This document shows positions 34,247-45,000 of a stretch of 64,000 nucleotides of DNA, in pieces. How positions within the stretch are numbered: the first letter of the stretch is position 1; each line of letters opens with the position of its first letter. The notes beneath the pieces are model-generated. The model saw only the letters and a list, made by a program, of their open reading frames with translations. It made no database searches and was not told the origin of the DNA. A program made the translations under genes and the position numbers. Origin of the DNA: an uncultured Fodinibius sp. (lineage in GTDB: Bacteria; Bacteroidota; Rhodothermia; Balneolales; Balneolaceae); contig CAJXMJ010000001.1 in NCBI GenBank assembly GCA_913056455.1, positions 1,302,001-1,366,000 on the forward strand, given 5' to 3'.

Positions 34247-35082
34247 TGGATACACCAAAACGTGACATAGCATTTACGAAAATGCAGGCGGCAGGTAATG
34301 ACTTTGTGTTAATTGATAACCGTTCAAAATCCTTTACTAAGGATGAGCTTATTTCATTAGCACCCAATATTTGTGACCGTAAATTCGGTGTCGGTTCTGA
34401 CGGTATTTTAGCCTTATTTCCACCCGAATACGATAAGGTTGACTATACCATGTTTTATCGCAATCCTGATGGCAGTAACGCCGGCATGTGCGGAAACGGT
34501 GCCCGATGTATAGCCCTATTTGCTTACTCGATAGGATTTGACAAACAGCACCGGTTTAATGTACACGACAATGTATATGAAGCAAACATCCAGGATTCCG
34601 ATTCTGTTATCATATCTTTTCCAATGGAGGCATTCGTTATTGAAAAAGATATCGACGGTGAAACCTTGTATGCTATTCATACTGGGACCGAACATACAGT
34701 AAAAGAAATTACAGAGGCTAAACTACAACATGAGGATGAGCTTGTCACTGAAGGAAAAAAAGTTCGATACCACGAGCACTTTGAGCCAAAAGGGACAAAC
34801 GTTAATTTTATCTGTGGTACCGATTCAACCAACCTTAAACTCCAAACATACGAGCGAGGAGTAGAAGATTTAACCTTAGCCTGTGGAACCGGGGCCATCG
34901 CTTCTGCTCTCGTCTGGCACCATCTACAAGATAATAATACCTCGGCCCGGAAATATTCGGTTGAAACAAAAGGCGGTACATTATCAGTACATTTTTCATT
35001 CGATCGCAAAACAAACACATATAGCAATATTAAACTCGAAGGCCCCGCTCATTTTGTATTCAAAGGCACTTTTTTACAGTAA
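34246..35082 (+). CDS. dapF: Diaminopimelate epimerase
   Basis: A 278-residue enzyme that converts LL- to meso-diaminopimelate for lysine and peptidoglycan synthesis. The two catalytic cysteines are C82 (GMCGNGARC) and C213 (LACGTGAIAS), which lie in the two mirror-image halves of the fold. FTKMQAAGNDFVLID is the conserved N terminus. It is coupled to holB at its start and overlaps the plug gene by about 29 bases at its end. Confidence 0.96.
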   Translation: MDTPKRDIAFTKMQAAGNDFVLIDNRSKSFTKDELISLAPNICDRKFGVGSDGILALFPPEYDKVDYTMFYRNPDGSNAGMCGNGARCIALFAYSIGFDKQHRFNVHDNVYEANIQDSDSVIISFPMEAFVIEKDIDGETLYAIHTGTEHTVKEITEAKLQHEDELVTEGKKVRYHEHFEPKGTNVNFICGTDSTNLKLQTYERGVEDLTLACGTGAIASALVWHHLQDNNTSARKYSVETKGGTLSVHFSFDRKTNTYSNIKLEGPAHFVFKGTFLQ

Positions 35083-36361
35083 ATTTGTTCTCATTCTGTT
35101 GGTATCTGCTGTTGTGGGATGTGCTACTGCTGGATCCTATGAAAAACAGCCGCCTTCACAATCAGAAAATCATTTAGAAGGAACCCTTGCGCTAAACAAG
35201 CAAAAAGCATCACCACATGATATACAAAGTATCCAACTTCATCCCGAGGGGCAGCCGGGACAAGCCCCTATCTTGGAACTAACCACTTCTCATAAATTAC
35301 TTCTTTCCTTTGATTATTTAGGGACACAAAATCAGCAATTTAGAGTAACGGTAGAACATTACGATAAAGAATGGAATAAAAGTGGCATTGGCCCGAATAC
35401 GTATCTCGACAGTTTTTCCGAAACTATCATTCAGTCCTCAAGAATCAGCTTTGGACAGCGTCCCTCTTATCATCATATAGAATTTTCCTTCCCCAATAAT
35501 GAACTACAGCCTGCAGTAAGTGGAAACTATCTCATCAAGGTCTATTCGACTGATGACAATAACCTGTTATTTTCAATGCCCTTTTTTATCACCGAAGATG
35601 AGGGACAAATAGAAACACGGGTAGAACGGCTTTTCGCACAGCGCAAAGATGGCCGCCCCCTCGATAAGCTTTTTAGCACCTACAGTTATCCTGATTTTGT
35701 AGAATTTCCCCAATTTGATTTATCCATGTCATTTGTACAAAACCAATTCTGGGGACAAACAAAACAGGTTGAATTTCTCGATACTATCACGCCGGGTCAA
35801 CTGCGAGGATATATTGAAAGCGACAATGCTTTTGTTGGAAATTACGAATTCAAGCACCTAAACCTTCAAAATTTTGATGCTGACGGTCAACAGATTCTAG
35901 AATATCAGCCCGGTGTTACACCGCCTAAAGTTATTTTGCGGCGGGATGTTCAAAACCTGGATACCAACCCTAACTGGTCAGAAGCAGCTATTAACATTGG
36001 CATCCCAAATGATAATCGTAATAGCAATTATGCACAGGTAGAGTTCAGACTGGAAACAGCAGATGGTATCTCGCCTTCATCAAAAATTTTTATTGTCGGG
36101 CACTTCAACAACTGGATGATTAATGAACTTAACCAAATGAGCTTTGACTCCGGCAAACGGATGTGGACTGGACAGGCATTTATAAAACAGGGAACGTACG
36201 CTTACAAATACGTAAATGTCCAAGACAACAAAGTAGATAATCTTTCCCTTGATCAGGGGTTTTTGTCCTCTCAACAGGAGTACTTGACCTTCATTTATTT
36301 TAAGGATCCCGATCAAAACTTTGACCGACTGTTAAAAGTAGATCGGCTTATAAAGCAATGA
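35054..36361 (+). CDS. Type IX secretion plug-type lipoprotein (DUF5103)
   Basis: With a TTG start at 35054 the protein has 435 residues. It opens with a lipoprotein signal (MYSKALFYSKFVLILLVSAVVGC, cysteine 23). The conserved N-terminal segment LLLSFDYLGTQNQQFRVTVEHYDKEW and the central EFPQFDLSMSFVQNQFWG region match DUF5103. In Flavobacterium that family includes the Plug, which closes the periplasmic side of the SprA channel. The C terminus (about 340-425) is a carbohydrate-binding-like beta domain with FIVGHFNNWM. In-frame codons upstream to 34883 lie inside dapF and are not credible as coding for this gene. Confidence 0.86.
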   Translation: MYSKALFYSKFVLILLVSAVVGCATAGSYEKQPPSQSENHLEGTLALNKQKASPHDIQSIQLHPEGQPGQAPILELTTSHKLLLSFDYLGTQNQQFRVTVEHYDKEWNKSGIGPNTYLDSFSETIIQSSRISFGQRPSYHHIEFSFPNNELQPAVSGNYLIKVYSTDDNNLLFSMPFFITEDEGQIETRVERLFAQRKDGRPLDKLFSTYSYPDFVEFPQFDLSMSFVQNQFWGQTKQVEFLDTITPGQLRGYIESDNAFVGNYEFKHLNLQNFDADGQQILEYQPGVTPPKVILRRDVQNLDTNPNWSEAAINIGIPNDNRNSNYAQVEFRLETADGISPSSKIFIVGHFNNWMINELNQMSFDSGKRMWTGQAFIKQGTYAYKYVNVQDNKVDNLSLDQGFLSSQQEYLTFIYFKDPDQNFDRLLKVDRLIKQ

Positions 36362-36404
36362 GTGCTTGACTCAAGAAAGATTTACTCGACTGACAAAAAT
36401 ACTA

Positions 36405-36432
36405 CCGGCCTGATGATGAATCATCAGGCCGG
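36405..36432. terminator. Strong hairpin between the plug gene and the barrel-protein gene
   Basis: A perfect 12-bp GC-rich stem (CCGGCCTGATGA with TCATCAGGCCGG) has a four-base loop. On the minus strand it is followed by TAGTATTTTTG, so it mainly ends the minus-strand gene, and it may stop both convergent transcripts. Confidence 0.8.
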
Positions 36433-36442
36433 ATAAGCATTC

Positions 36443-39400
36443 CTAAAAATCTACCCCAATCGTAATATAGTGTATGGGATCGCTTCCAAATCCATCACGG
36501 TAATAGGGCCAGCCTACATCGTAACGGAGCGGAAATCCAAAGAGGATAGTACGCAGCCCAAATCCGGCTCCCATCAAAATATCGCCGTCGTTGACTGGGA
36601 CATTGAACGTACCGTTACCGGTATTAATTTGACGCTGAGCCCTTTCACTAACTCGAAAATCAAGATCTGCTTCATTTAAAACCGCCCTCTGTCGCCCGGG
36701 CTGTGGGTTGTTGGGCAAAGTCTGCTGATAATACTCAAACACAACATCTTGTCCCCAAGCCATACCGGCATCAAAGAAAGCAACACCGTTTAAGTTATAA
36801 AGCGGCAATATGGGTATGGGCCCGGGTAAAATGGCGGCGAATAACGGGAATCGGAATTCCGCATTAGCCAAAGTAAATCGATCTCCATAGATAGCGTTAT
36901 ACGGATGCCCCCTAAGTGGGAGTGCAGGCAAGGTGAAGAACGTATCTCCCAACCGATCAGTTGGTATACTACGTCCCGAGTATTTGGCATTTATCCATCC
37001 CAGCATACCCCCCATAAAGAATGTCTGAGAATCTCTCCCGAATGAAGCCGCTCCCGATCCACGCAGAGCTATAGAGTATCCCGATCCCAAATTAAAGTAC
37101 TTCCGATAATCACCGAGTATAGATGCAAATTGTAGAGTTTCATTCGTAATAGGCGGACTACCGGTAACACTTAGTGAGTACCGTGAACCACCGACGGGAG
37201 CAGTGTATCCCGGCATAGTTTTATCACTGGTAAAAATAATTTGGGGATAGGCAAAAGCCGCCGTCTCATTTTGGCTGGTATCAGCATAAGCAATGCTATA
37301 ATCCTGTGCAATTCCAATCCCGGATAGCCCTACATCTATCCGGCGGAATTTATCGAAGGGGTATCGCATATTAATACCGCCACCGAATGACCGAAATCGG
37401 TACAGCTGACCGGAAAAGTCTTGGAAATTACTGGCATTATGAAAGAACGTAAATTGCCAATCAGTTCTGTTTTTCAAGTAAGCATATTGCAAAAAGTAGG
37501 TACTGTTGCGTAAATCCAAATTCAGATTCGTACCAAAAGAGATCCTGTGGTTCCCCAGAAGATCACTAAACTGAATCTGCGTTATACCGTATGTCCCGTA
37601 AGAGGTAGAAAAATTACCGCCGGCATAAATAATATCCGTACTGAATCGTAATCGATATTCTCGCGGGATATATCTGCCATCATCAGTTTGATTGCCTTCT
37701 AGGTTAAACTTCGCCTCATCCATATATTCTGCAACAAAGGCCGTGTCTTCTTCTACCGAAGAGTCAAATACATAATTTCGGAAATCAAAACTGTCTGTTT
37801 CTTCTTGTTGCTCTTCAGTCGTATCCTGCTCAGTTGTATCCGGTTGGATGGCAGTAGTATCTACATATGCCTCTTTTGGCTCAGGATCAATTTTCGACGC
37901 GACCGCTTCAGTTAAACTGGTAGAGTCTACCGGTTGTGTCTTCAACATTTCGCGTACATATTTGGTAGCCGGCACACGTTCACCCTTGGATTCATCTGCC
38001 CTTCTTTTAGCCCACTCATTAGGCTCTAGCGGCTGATCTTTAACTCGGCTCAATGGAGACTGAACCATAAAAATATCCAGATTACCATCATTAATAGAGT
38101 TAACGGCCAGTCGGCTGGCATCAGCACTTATCGACATCTGCATAACGCCCGTTTGCAGGTCCGTAACCGGTGAAGAGGTTCGATCCTGAAGATTCATTAA
38201 ATAAATATTCGGGATACCATTTTCATCGGAAATGTAGAAAAGCTTGCCATCTCTACTTGTTGCCGGCTGCTTTTCATTCCAGTTTGGGGTTTTTGTTAGC
38301 CGCTGTGCAGTCGAAGAACCTATTTTAACCGAATAGATATCAGAAGTATATAAATCATCATCCATCAATAAACGAGACGTATTCTGTACATTATTCAACC
38401 GGACTTGATTACCTCGGTGCGAAACAAAATAAATCGTTTCAGAATCGGAGGCCCAGGCAGGCTCGTAGTCCGAGAATACATCATTAGTCACATTATTAAA
38501 CTCCTGCGTCTGCAGGTTGTATACATAAATATCCTGATTAGGGCCAATATTACCGTCAAAGGCTATTTTATTACCATCAGGTGACCAGGAAACCGAACCG
38601 ATGGCATCTACTTTGGGAAACTGGATCATCCTTACTTTGCCTGTTTCATAATCCACAATAGCTAAATTATCGGATCCCTTAGACTTGCTGGATAACGCAA
38701 TTTTTCGTCCATCGGGCGACCATGTCAAGTTGGGATTGAGAATATTTAGCTCCTCAAAGTTTACATTATCCTCTCCCTTGATAAGGGTTTTTATTTTATC
38801 CCCGGTTATAGCACTGATTACCACTACATCAAAATAACCTCGTTTATTCGTAATCATCGCGATTTTATCGCCTTGAGGCGATACAGCCGGACTTGTATTG
38901 TAACTACCGGCTTTATCACGTTCGGTCAGCAGATCTGCGAATGAGGTTATATCCTCGCGGTTAGCCACTTCCGGCAGATACCGTTTTCGATAGTAATCCT
39001 GCCAACGCTTTGACAACTCCTCTAAACTCAACCCGAGCGTTCTATTCAGCGTCACTTCCAAATTTCTCTGGTTATACAGGGTCTGCATAATTTCGGTAAT
39101 CTTTGGACGGCCATACTCCTCAGCAATATAGTTCCAAACCGACTGTCCTCCACGATAGGCAAAATAACCGCCAAGACGGCGAATTGGGGGAAGATAGTTG
39201 TTGATTGTCGCATCACGTATCCACATATCGGTGTTGGTATCCCAACCGAGAGAGGTATATTCGGCCATTCCCTCGTTATACCACAACGGTATTTGAAGAG
39301 CATTTCCACTAAGACGGGATTGTACGTTCCCTCCGTAGAACATATCATTAATGACAGCATGCTCAAGCTCGTGATGCAAGGTACTCCTAAATTCAGAATA

Positions 39401-39811
39401 ATTCCCTGTAAATGGCATTGTTATCCGGTTTTTATACGCATCAGTAACTCCGCCAATCCCTTCAGCATCAACCGGTAATGGCACTACATTAGTCTGGGAA
39501 AAATCATTGTGGGAGTCGTATATAATCACCTGGATACGATCGGCAATTTCATGATCAAAGTCCTCACTCAACTGCTTATAAGCGGACTCCAGAGAATAGA
39601 CAGTAAAGTTAGCTAAATCATAGTTTTTAGTTTTATAATAGTATATATCGAAATGCTCCGACTGCACATATCGCCAATCGAAATTGTCATACTGTACCCT
39701 GTTTTTTCCAAACGAGAAGTATTGTGCCTGCGCCTCTTGTATCATCCCACCAGCAAAAGCAGTAAGGAAAAGGGCTACCAGAAATTGCCGAAGAAGTTGA
39801 GATAATTTCAT
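36443..39811 (-). CDS. Metalloprotease-like / TolB propeller / outer-membrane barrel fusion protein
   Basis: From ATG 39811 the protein has 1122 residues (numbering below is from an ATG four codons upstream). After a signal peptide (ending AQAQ) comes a peptidase-MA-like domain with HELEH (H151, E152, H155) and a downstream WYNEGMAEYTS glutamate: a zincin arrangement. Residues about 300-610 carry repeated WSPDGxKIAF blocks, a TolB-type beta-propeller. An acidic Thr/Glu/Gln-rich linker follows (about 670-710). The rest is an Omp85/surface-antigen-like barrel with ALPLRGHPYNAIYGD and a final phenylalanine (ITIGVDF), the usual barrel-assembly signal. It lies 19 bases after rnr. Proteolytic activity is inferred. 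Confidence 0.86.
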   Translation of the reverse strand: MKLSQLLRQFLVALFLTAFAGGMIQEAQAQYFSFGKNRVQYDNFDWRYVQSEHFDIYYYKTKNYDLANFTVYSLESAYKQLSEDFDHEIADRIQVIIYDSHNDFSQTNVVPLPVDAEGIGGVTDAYKNRITMPFTGNYSEFRSTLHHELEHAVINDMFYGGNVQSRLSGNALQIPLWYNEGMAEYTSLGWDTNTDMWIRDATINNYLPPIRRLGGYFAYRGGQSVWNYIAEEYGRPKITEIMQTLYNQRNLEVTLNRTLGLSLEELSKRWQDYYRKRYLPEVANREDITSFADLLTERDKAGSYNTSPAVSPQGDKIAMITNKRGYFDVVVISAITGDKIKTLIKGEDNVNFEELNILNPNLTWSPDGRKIALSSKSKGSDNLAIVDYETGKVRMIQFPKVDAIGSVSWSPDGNKIAFDGNIGPNQDIYVYNLQTQEFNNVTNDVFSDYEPAWASDSETIYFVSHRGNQVRLNNVQNTSRLLMDDDLYTSDIYSVKIGSSTAQRLTKTPNWNEKQPATSRDGKLFYISDENGIPNIYLMNLQDRTSSPVTDLQTGVMQMSISADASRLAVNSINDGNLDIFMVQSPLSRVKDQPLEPNEWAKRRADESKGERVPATKYVREMLKTQPVDSTSLTEAVASKIDPEPKEAYVDTTAIQPDTTEQDTTEEQQEETDSFDFRNYVFDSSVEEDTAFVAEYMDEAKFNLEGNQTDDGRYIPREYRLRFSTDIIYAGGNFSTSYGTYGITQIQFSDLLGNHRISFGTNLNLDLRNSTYFLQYAYLKNRTDWQFTFFHNASNFQDFSGQLYRFRSFGGGINMRYPFDKFRRIDVGLSGIGIAQDYSIAYADTSQNETAAFAYPQIIFTSDKTMPGYTAPVGGSRYSLSVTGSPPITNETLQFASILGDYRKYFNLGSGYSIALRGSGAASFGRDSQTFFMGGMLGWINAKYSGRSIPTDRLGDTFFTLPALPLRGHPYNAIYGDRFTLANAEFRFPLFAAILPGPIPILPLYNLNGVAFFDAGMAWGQDVVFEYYQQTLPNNPQPGRQRAVLNEADLDFRVSERAQRQINTGNGTFNVPVNDGDILMGAGFGLRTILFGFPLRYDVGWPYYRDGFGSDPIHYITIGVDF

Positions 39812-39830
39812 AAATGGATACACATTTTAA

Positions 39831-42002
39831 TTAGCTACCGTCATCTACCAGTTTTAAGTCTATTTGTCGAGCTTTTATATCTGTTCTAACAACTTTAACA
39901 CGAACTTCCTTCCCTAATTGATATTTCTTACCGTGATTTCTACCAATCAGGCAGTGTTGTTTTTCATCATATTCATAATAATCATCATCAAGATCACTAA
40001 CACGAACCATTCCTTCACAGTGGATATCTTTTAGATCGACAAAAATACCACCGTCCATGACGCCGCTAATAACACCATCAAAATCTTCTCCCAAGTGTTC
40101 ACTCAGGTATTCTACCTGCTTCAACTTAACAGAATCTCGCTCCGCTTCAATAGCAGCACGTTCCTGCTCACTACAATGCGATCCCAGTTGTTTAAGTTCA
40201 TTATGCGAATAACTGGGTTTACCAGCAAGGTAGCTTTTCAATAAGCGATGTACCAATACATCAGGATAACGCCTGATAGGACTGGTAAAGTGTGCATAGT
40301 TTTCAAAACCTAACCCAAAGTGACCAATATTATCGGGACTGTATTCCGCTTTTGACATTGCACGGAGCATTAAGTCATTGATGGTCAATTCCAGCGAAGT
40401 ATCCTCAATCTGTTCTAACAAAACATTTATCGCTTTCGAGCTTACCGTCGGGCTATCAATATGAAAGTTGATTCCTATTGGCTTAACATTTTCTTCAATA
40501 TTCTTAAGTTTTTCAAGGTCGGGTTGGTCGTGTATACGATATAAAAACGGATAAAGATCTTTCGACTTCTCCTTATTCGATTGTTTTCGCAGATCCTCGA
40601 TATACTTGGCAACCGTACGATTAGCCATTAACATACACTCCTCAATGAGCCGGTGAGCAAACAGACGTTCTTTCAGTTTTACATCAATAGGCTTGCCATT
40701 TTCATCTAGTACAAATTTTGGTTCGGGCGTTTCAAAATTAATACTACCCTCACGAAATCGTTTATCCAACAATACTTGCGCTAAGTCAGCAGCCATTCGT
40801 ATTTCATCCGCATATGCACTGGTCTTGCCGTCAATAATTTCCTGGGCCTGTTCGTAGGTCAAACGTTGGTTGGAATGTATGACCGTTTCCTCAATGGAAT
40901 AATCCACTCGTTTTCCATTGGGGGTAATCTCCATAAAACAGCTGAAAGCCAACTTATCTTCCCGGGGATTCAAACTGCAAACATCATTACTTAAAACCTC
41001 TGGCAGCATGGGAATTACGCGGTCTACCAAGTACACACTGGTAGCCCGATGTTCGGCCTCATCATCAAGCACGGTATTCCGCGGCATATAATGGGTTACA
41101 TCGGCAATGTGTACACCCAGATAGTAATTACCATTATCAAGCTTTTTTATGCTTAATCCGTCATCAAAATCCTTAGCCGTGTCGGGGTCAATCGTAAGTA
41201 CAACTTCATCGCGCATATCCCGGCGGCGTTCAATTTCTTTTTCAGTAATTTCTCGATTGATATCTTCGGCATATTCTTCAACTTCCTCCGGGAATCCGGC
41301 TTTAATTTGGTTCTCCGCTAATATCGAAAGTACGTTTGCATCATTCGTTCCCTCCTGCCCAAGTACTTCCACTATCTTGGCTTCAGGCAGTGATTTAGGG
41401 TGTACCCAGTCCACCAGTTCAAATACTACTTTTTCACCGGGTTGAGCATCACCAAGGTTATTGGGAAGCACAAAGAAATCAGTATGAGCCGACTTTTCAT
41501 CAGGCTCAATAATATAATTCTGTTTTCCTTGTTTTTTGAGTATCCCAACAAATATACTTCTTCCTCGTTCTACAATATCAACAACTTTTCCTTCTTGGCG
41601 ACTTTTTCTGCCTTTTTTACCCAAGAATTTTACTTTAACTGTATCATCTTGCAGGGCGGTCCCCAAGTGTTTTGAGGGTACTCGGATGTCTTCGTCAAAT
41701 CCTTCAGCAATCAAATAGCCTGTACCGCGGCGGCTGATATCCATTTTTCCAACTACGGTATTCCGATCTTGTTTTCCGCCGTCTTTCCCGTTGGGAGAAA
41801 GCTGTACTGCTCCGCCCTTTCGCTTTACTATTAAATTTCGGTCATATAAACTGTTAATAGCATCTTTAAGATGCTGGTTGTCTTTCTTACCATCTACTTT
41901 TAAAATATTCTGCAAAACGTCGAACGGCAGATTTGCCTCCGGATTATTCTGCAAAATATCGAGAATAATATCTTCAAATGTTTCTTTCTTACTTTTCTTC
42001 AT
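39831..42002 (-). CDS. rnr: Ribonuclease R
   Basis: A 723-residue RNase II-superfamily 3'-5' exoribonuclease. It has an N-terminal helix-turn-helix/RNase-R domain, two cold-shock domains (about 85-230), the RNB catalytic domain with the Asp cluster TIDPDTAKDFDDGLS and FTSPIRRYPDVLVHRLL, and a C-terminal S1 domain (about 640-720, GVISGVMDGGIFVDL). It degrades structured RNA and acts in rRNA and trans-translation quality control. It lies 76 bases after tamB and just before the barrel fusion gene. Confidence 0.95.
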   Translation of the reverse strand: MKKSKKETFEDIILDILQNNPEANLPFDVLQNILKVDGKKDNQHLKDAINSLYDRNLIVKRKGGAVQLSPNGKDGGKQDRNTVVGKMDISRRGTGYLIAEGFDEDIRVPSKHLGTALQDDTVKVKFLGKKGRKSRQEGKVVDIVERGRSIFVGILKKQGKQNYIIEPDEKSAHTDFFVLPNNLGDAQPGEKVVFELVDWVHPKSLPEAKIVEVLGQEGTNDANVLSILAENQIKAGFPEEVEEYAEDINREITEKEIERRRDMRDEVVLTIDPDTAKDFDDGLSIKKLDNGNYYLGVHIADVTHYMPRNTVLDDEAEHRATSVYLVDRVIPMLPEVLSNDVCSLNPREDKLAFSCFMEITPNGKRVDYSIEETVIHSNQRLTYEQAQEIIDGKTSAYADEIRMAADLAQVLLDKRFREGSINFETPEPKFVLDENGKPIDVKLKERLFAHRLIEECMLMANRTVAKYIEDLRKQSNKEKSKDLYPFLYRIHDQPDLEKLKNIEENVKPIGINFHIDSPTVSSKAINVLLEQIEDTSLELTINDLMLRAMSKAEYSPDNIGHFGLGFENYAHFTSPIRRYPDVLVHRLLKSYLAGKPSYSHNELKQLGSHCSEQERAAIEAERDSVKLKQVEYLSEHLGEDFDGVISGVMDGGIFVDLKDIHCEGMVRVSDLDDDYYEYDEKQHCLIGRNHGKKYQLGKEVRVKVVRTDIKARQIDLKLVDDGS

Positions 42003-42078
42003 TTAATTATTAAAATAAAACTTTTAAAATTTCTTACTTCTTGATCCAAGTTACTTCTATTTAAGTAACACAAATTCA

Positions 42079-45000
42079 CTATTCATTGTTTGCGGAATCT
42101 TTATTCATCCCAAAGATTCCTTTAATTCGATTTATTAATTCGATCCAAGTATTGAACTGTATCCGCGATTCAATCCCTAATCCATCTACATAAGGGGTTA
42201 CGTCACCGGCTTGTGAACTTGCCTGCACGTTACTCAAAGCTTGATCTTGCCGGTGAAATGCTGTCAACGATAGCCCCTTCCTGATACGATATGTCGCATT
42301 TAAATCTCCAATACGGTCCCCTGTCGTGCTTTGTTGCCCCCCTCCAGTTATTTGTCCTTCCCGACGGAAAATCAATCGATCGTTATATAATCGCAAAGCA
42401 ATATCTAAATCCACCTCATTATAAGCATTCAAGTTAAAGTCAATATCAAGGCGACTTACATCGCTATTAAGTAATGTATTTATTTGATTAGATAGTAGCG
42501 AACTCACCTGGTTAGACAAAAATGGATTCACATAAGTAGATCCACGTGTGAGATTCTGGCTTAGCGTTGCCGTACCACTGCCTATACCTTGTGTGGGAAT
42601 AAACTGCCCCGTGAAAAGTATACTGGTGGCCTGCAACAATTTTTGCTGCTCATCTCGGTTGATCTGGTTAAGTGTATATTGCAAAGTTGAATTTGAGGAA
42701 AGCTCCATCGTAGACGGGAGTCTAAAATAGTAATTATTTTCAACACTATTAAGCGTTCCGTTAATTTCTACTATAAGATCCACCGGAACCTGTTGACTTC
42801 CATTTTGATTTTGGTCGTTCAGTCCATCCTCGCTTAGTAATGTTGCGACATTGGGACGAGCATTATAAACCGCACTTATATCCAAACGCGCATTGTCAGG
42901 GGGTCCTTCCCACACGATGGTACCCCCAGACTCCAACTGAAGGCGCCGGCTTATAATCTCACCGGTAACAAATTGGTAATTCCCGCCATCAATATTGTAT
43001 TGCCCAAACATCTGTACGTCCTGATCCTGCATGGTAATACGAAGTTGCCCTGTCCCTTGTGCGGTAAGGACCTCTCCCGTAACAGGATCAAAAATAAGGT
43101 TCACACTTAAATTATTGGATGCATTGAAGCGCAGATCCAAATCAAAACGCTCGGTAAAGGTCATCTCTTCGAGGGCCTGTTCCAGTGCCTCTTCCGCCTG
43201 TTCAGATTCTTGAGTAGTACGTTCGACCACAGATTCTGACTTTTTATGTACCTCGTCAAAAGAATCCACAAAGCGAATAAATTTACCACTCTCCTGCAGT
43301 TCGGTCTCTTCAAGCAACGGAATCGAAACCTCAGAGTTGCTGGTAACCTCTACCGGGTTTTCGGTACGCAAATACATATCAGTATTAGACCCTGAAAGTC
43401 TTACAAGACCCGTACCCGATACGTTTCCATAAAATGGCACATCGGGATCCATATTACTATTAAGAAACTGTAATTGGTCCATATCCAATGATAAATCGAG
43501 ATATGTAATGGGGTCAAAATCATTGAGATCTACCGTCCCCCAAATCGTTCCCGTACCCCCTTTGGTATCCATTACATTTAGCGAATCAAGAACTACCCCC
43601 TCATCTTTATTAAATTGTACCGGACCGCTCAAAAAGTAGTTAGTATTTAAAAATTCAGGTCGTGCGAACACATTCTGCGTTTCAAATTGAGACTGAAAAT
43701 CATAGTCTTCTAAATTACCGGTAATTGAGCCTGTTCCTGAAGCCTGCCCCTCTACCTCCATGAAAACATTATCGGCTATTACCGCTAAAAACCACAAGTC
43801 AACCTGATCAAAATTTGCATCAAAATGATAAACCGTATCCTGTCGGACTTCCGGGTTAGGTGTTACAAAATATCCATCCAATCGAATATCCTGACCTATT
43901 CCATCGTTAGACGCAAGGTAATCCTCATATTTCGTACTATCGGTAATAATATCAATTTGGGTGTCAAACCGTTCCTTATCAGGTCTATATTCACTATTAA
44001 AATGTACGTCACCCACTGTACGATCATTCATTCGAAACCGATTCACGTTCAAATCCCCTTGTATTGTAGGTTGCTGAGTAAGAGATCTTGTGACTAAACT
44101 GCCATTTAATACACCAGCAAAGTCGACTTTTCCTTTTATTAGATCCGAAATCCTCTTCAGGTTTATGTCACGCAATGTATAGGTCAGAGAATCACTGCGG
44201 TTAGAACTTAACCTGCCCTGCAATCTGAAATATTCATTTCTATTCTGAAAGCTGAAGTCATCAAAATCGATGACTCCACTCCGAAAGTACTGCAATTTGG
44301 GAGTTCGTTCGTTAACCCAAGCGTAAAGGTTATTACCCACAAAAAATTCTTCGACCGATACGGCAATTGACGAATCAGAGATATTTGATTGAAGCGCCAT
44401 ATCGAATTGCGCATCGTCTGATATAGCTCCTATATGCTGTGTGAAATATACTGAATCTTGTTTTACAGCCAGATCAAAAACCGTTGAATCCAAATCAACC
44501 GACTCGGTCTCAATTTTGGAAATATCTGCTTCCCAGTCCACTGATGAAAACTCACTGAGCGTACGGTCACTTCTGAAGCTGGCGGTAAATTGTGTATTAA
44601 CTCCCTGAACATTAATGTTATTGTAAGCAAGAGTATCTGAAGTCATCTCCGCCGACAAAAGCAACCGCCTTCCATCGGTATTTATATTAAATCTAACATC
44701 TGTTTCTGCATAAAGAGTGGGCAGTTGAGGCAAATATTTTTTGAGTAGTCCCAAATCCTTTGTTTGAATACTTCCGTCTATTACTACATTCTTGTCTTGT
44801 GGGGAGCTATTTAATGAATCAGTAAGTACCGGCTGACTCAACATTATTTCGGACTTAAACCTGTTTTTAAGATATGAACTCCAAAATCCGGTTTGGGAGA
44901 TTACATCAGCCGGCGTAACCTCACCACTAACATTCAAATCAAGCAGTGAGCTGGTAAGTCGGAACTGCCGAGTTGAGCCGTCCGGTGAACTCAAATCCAT

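Noticed and set aside
34883-35053. Open frame upstream of the plug gene, inside dapF
   Set aside because: It lies wholly within the well-conserved dapF C terminus in another frame and would place the lipoprotein signal internally.
42050-42069. GTTACTT/AAGTAAC hairpin between tamB and rnr
   Set aside because: A 7-bp AT-rich stem with no T-run on the minus strand; too weak to call a terminator.
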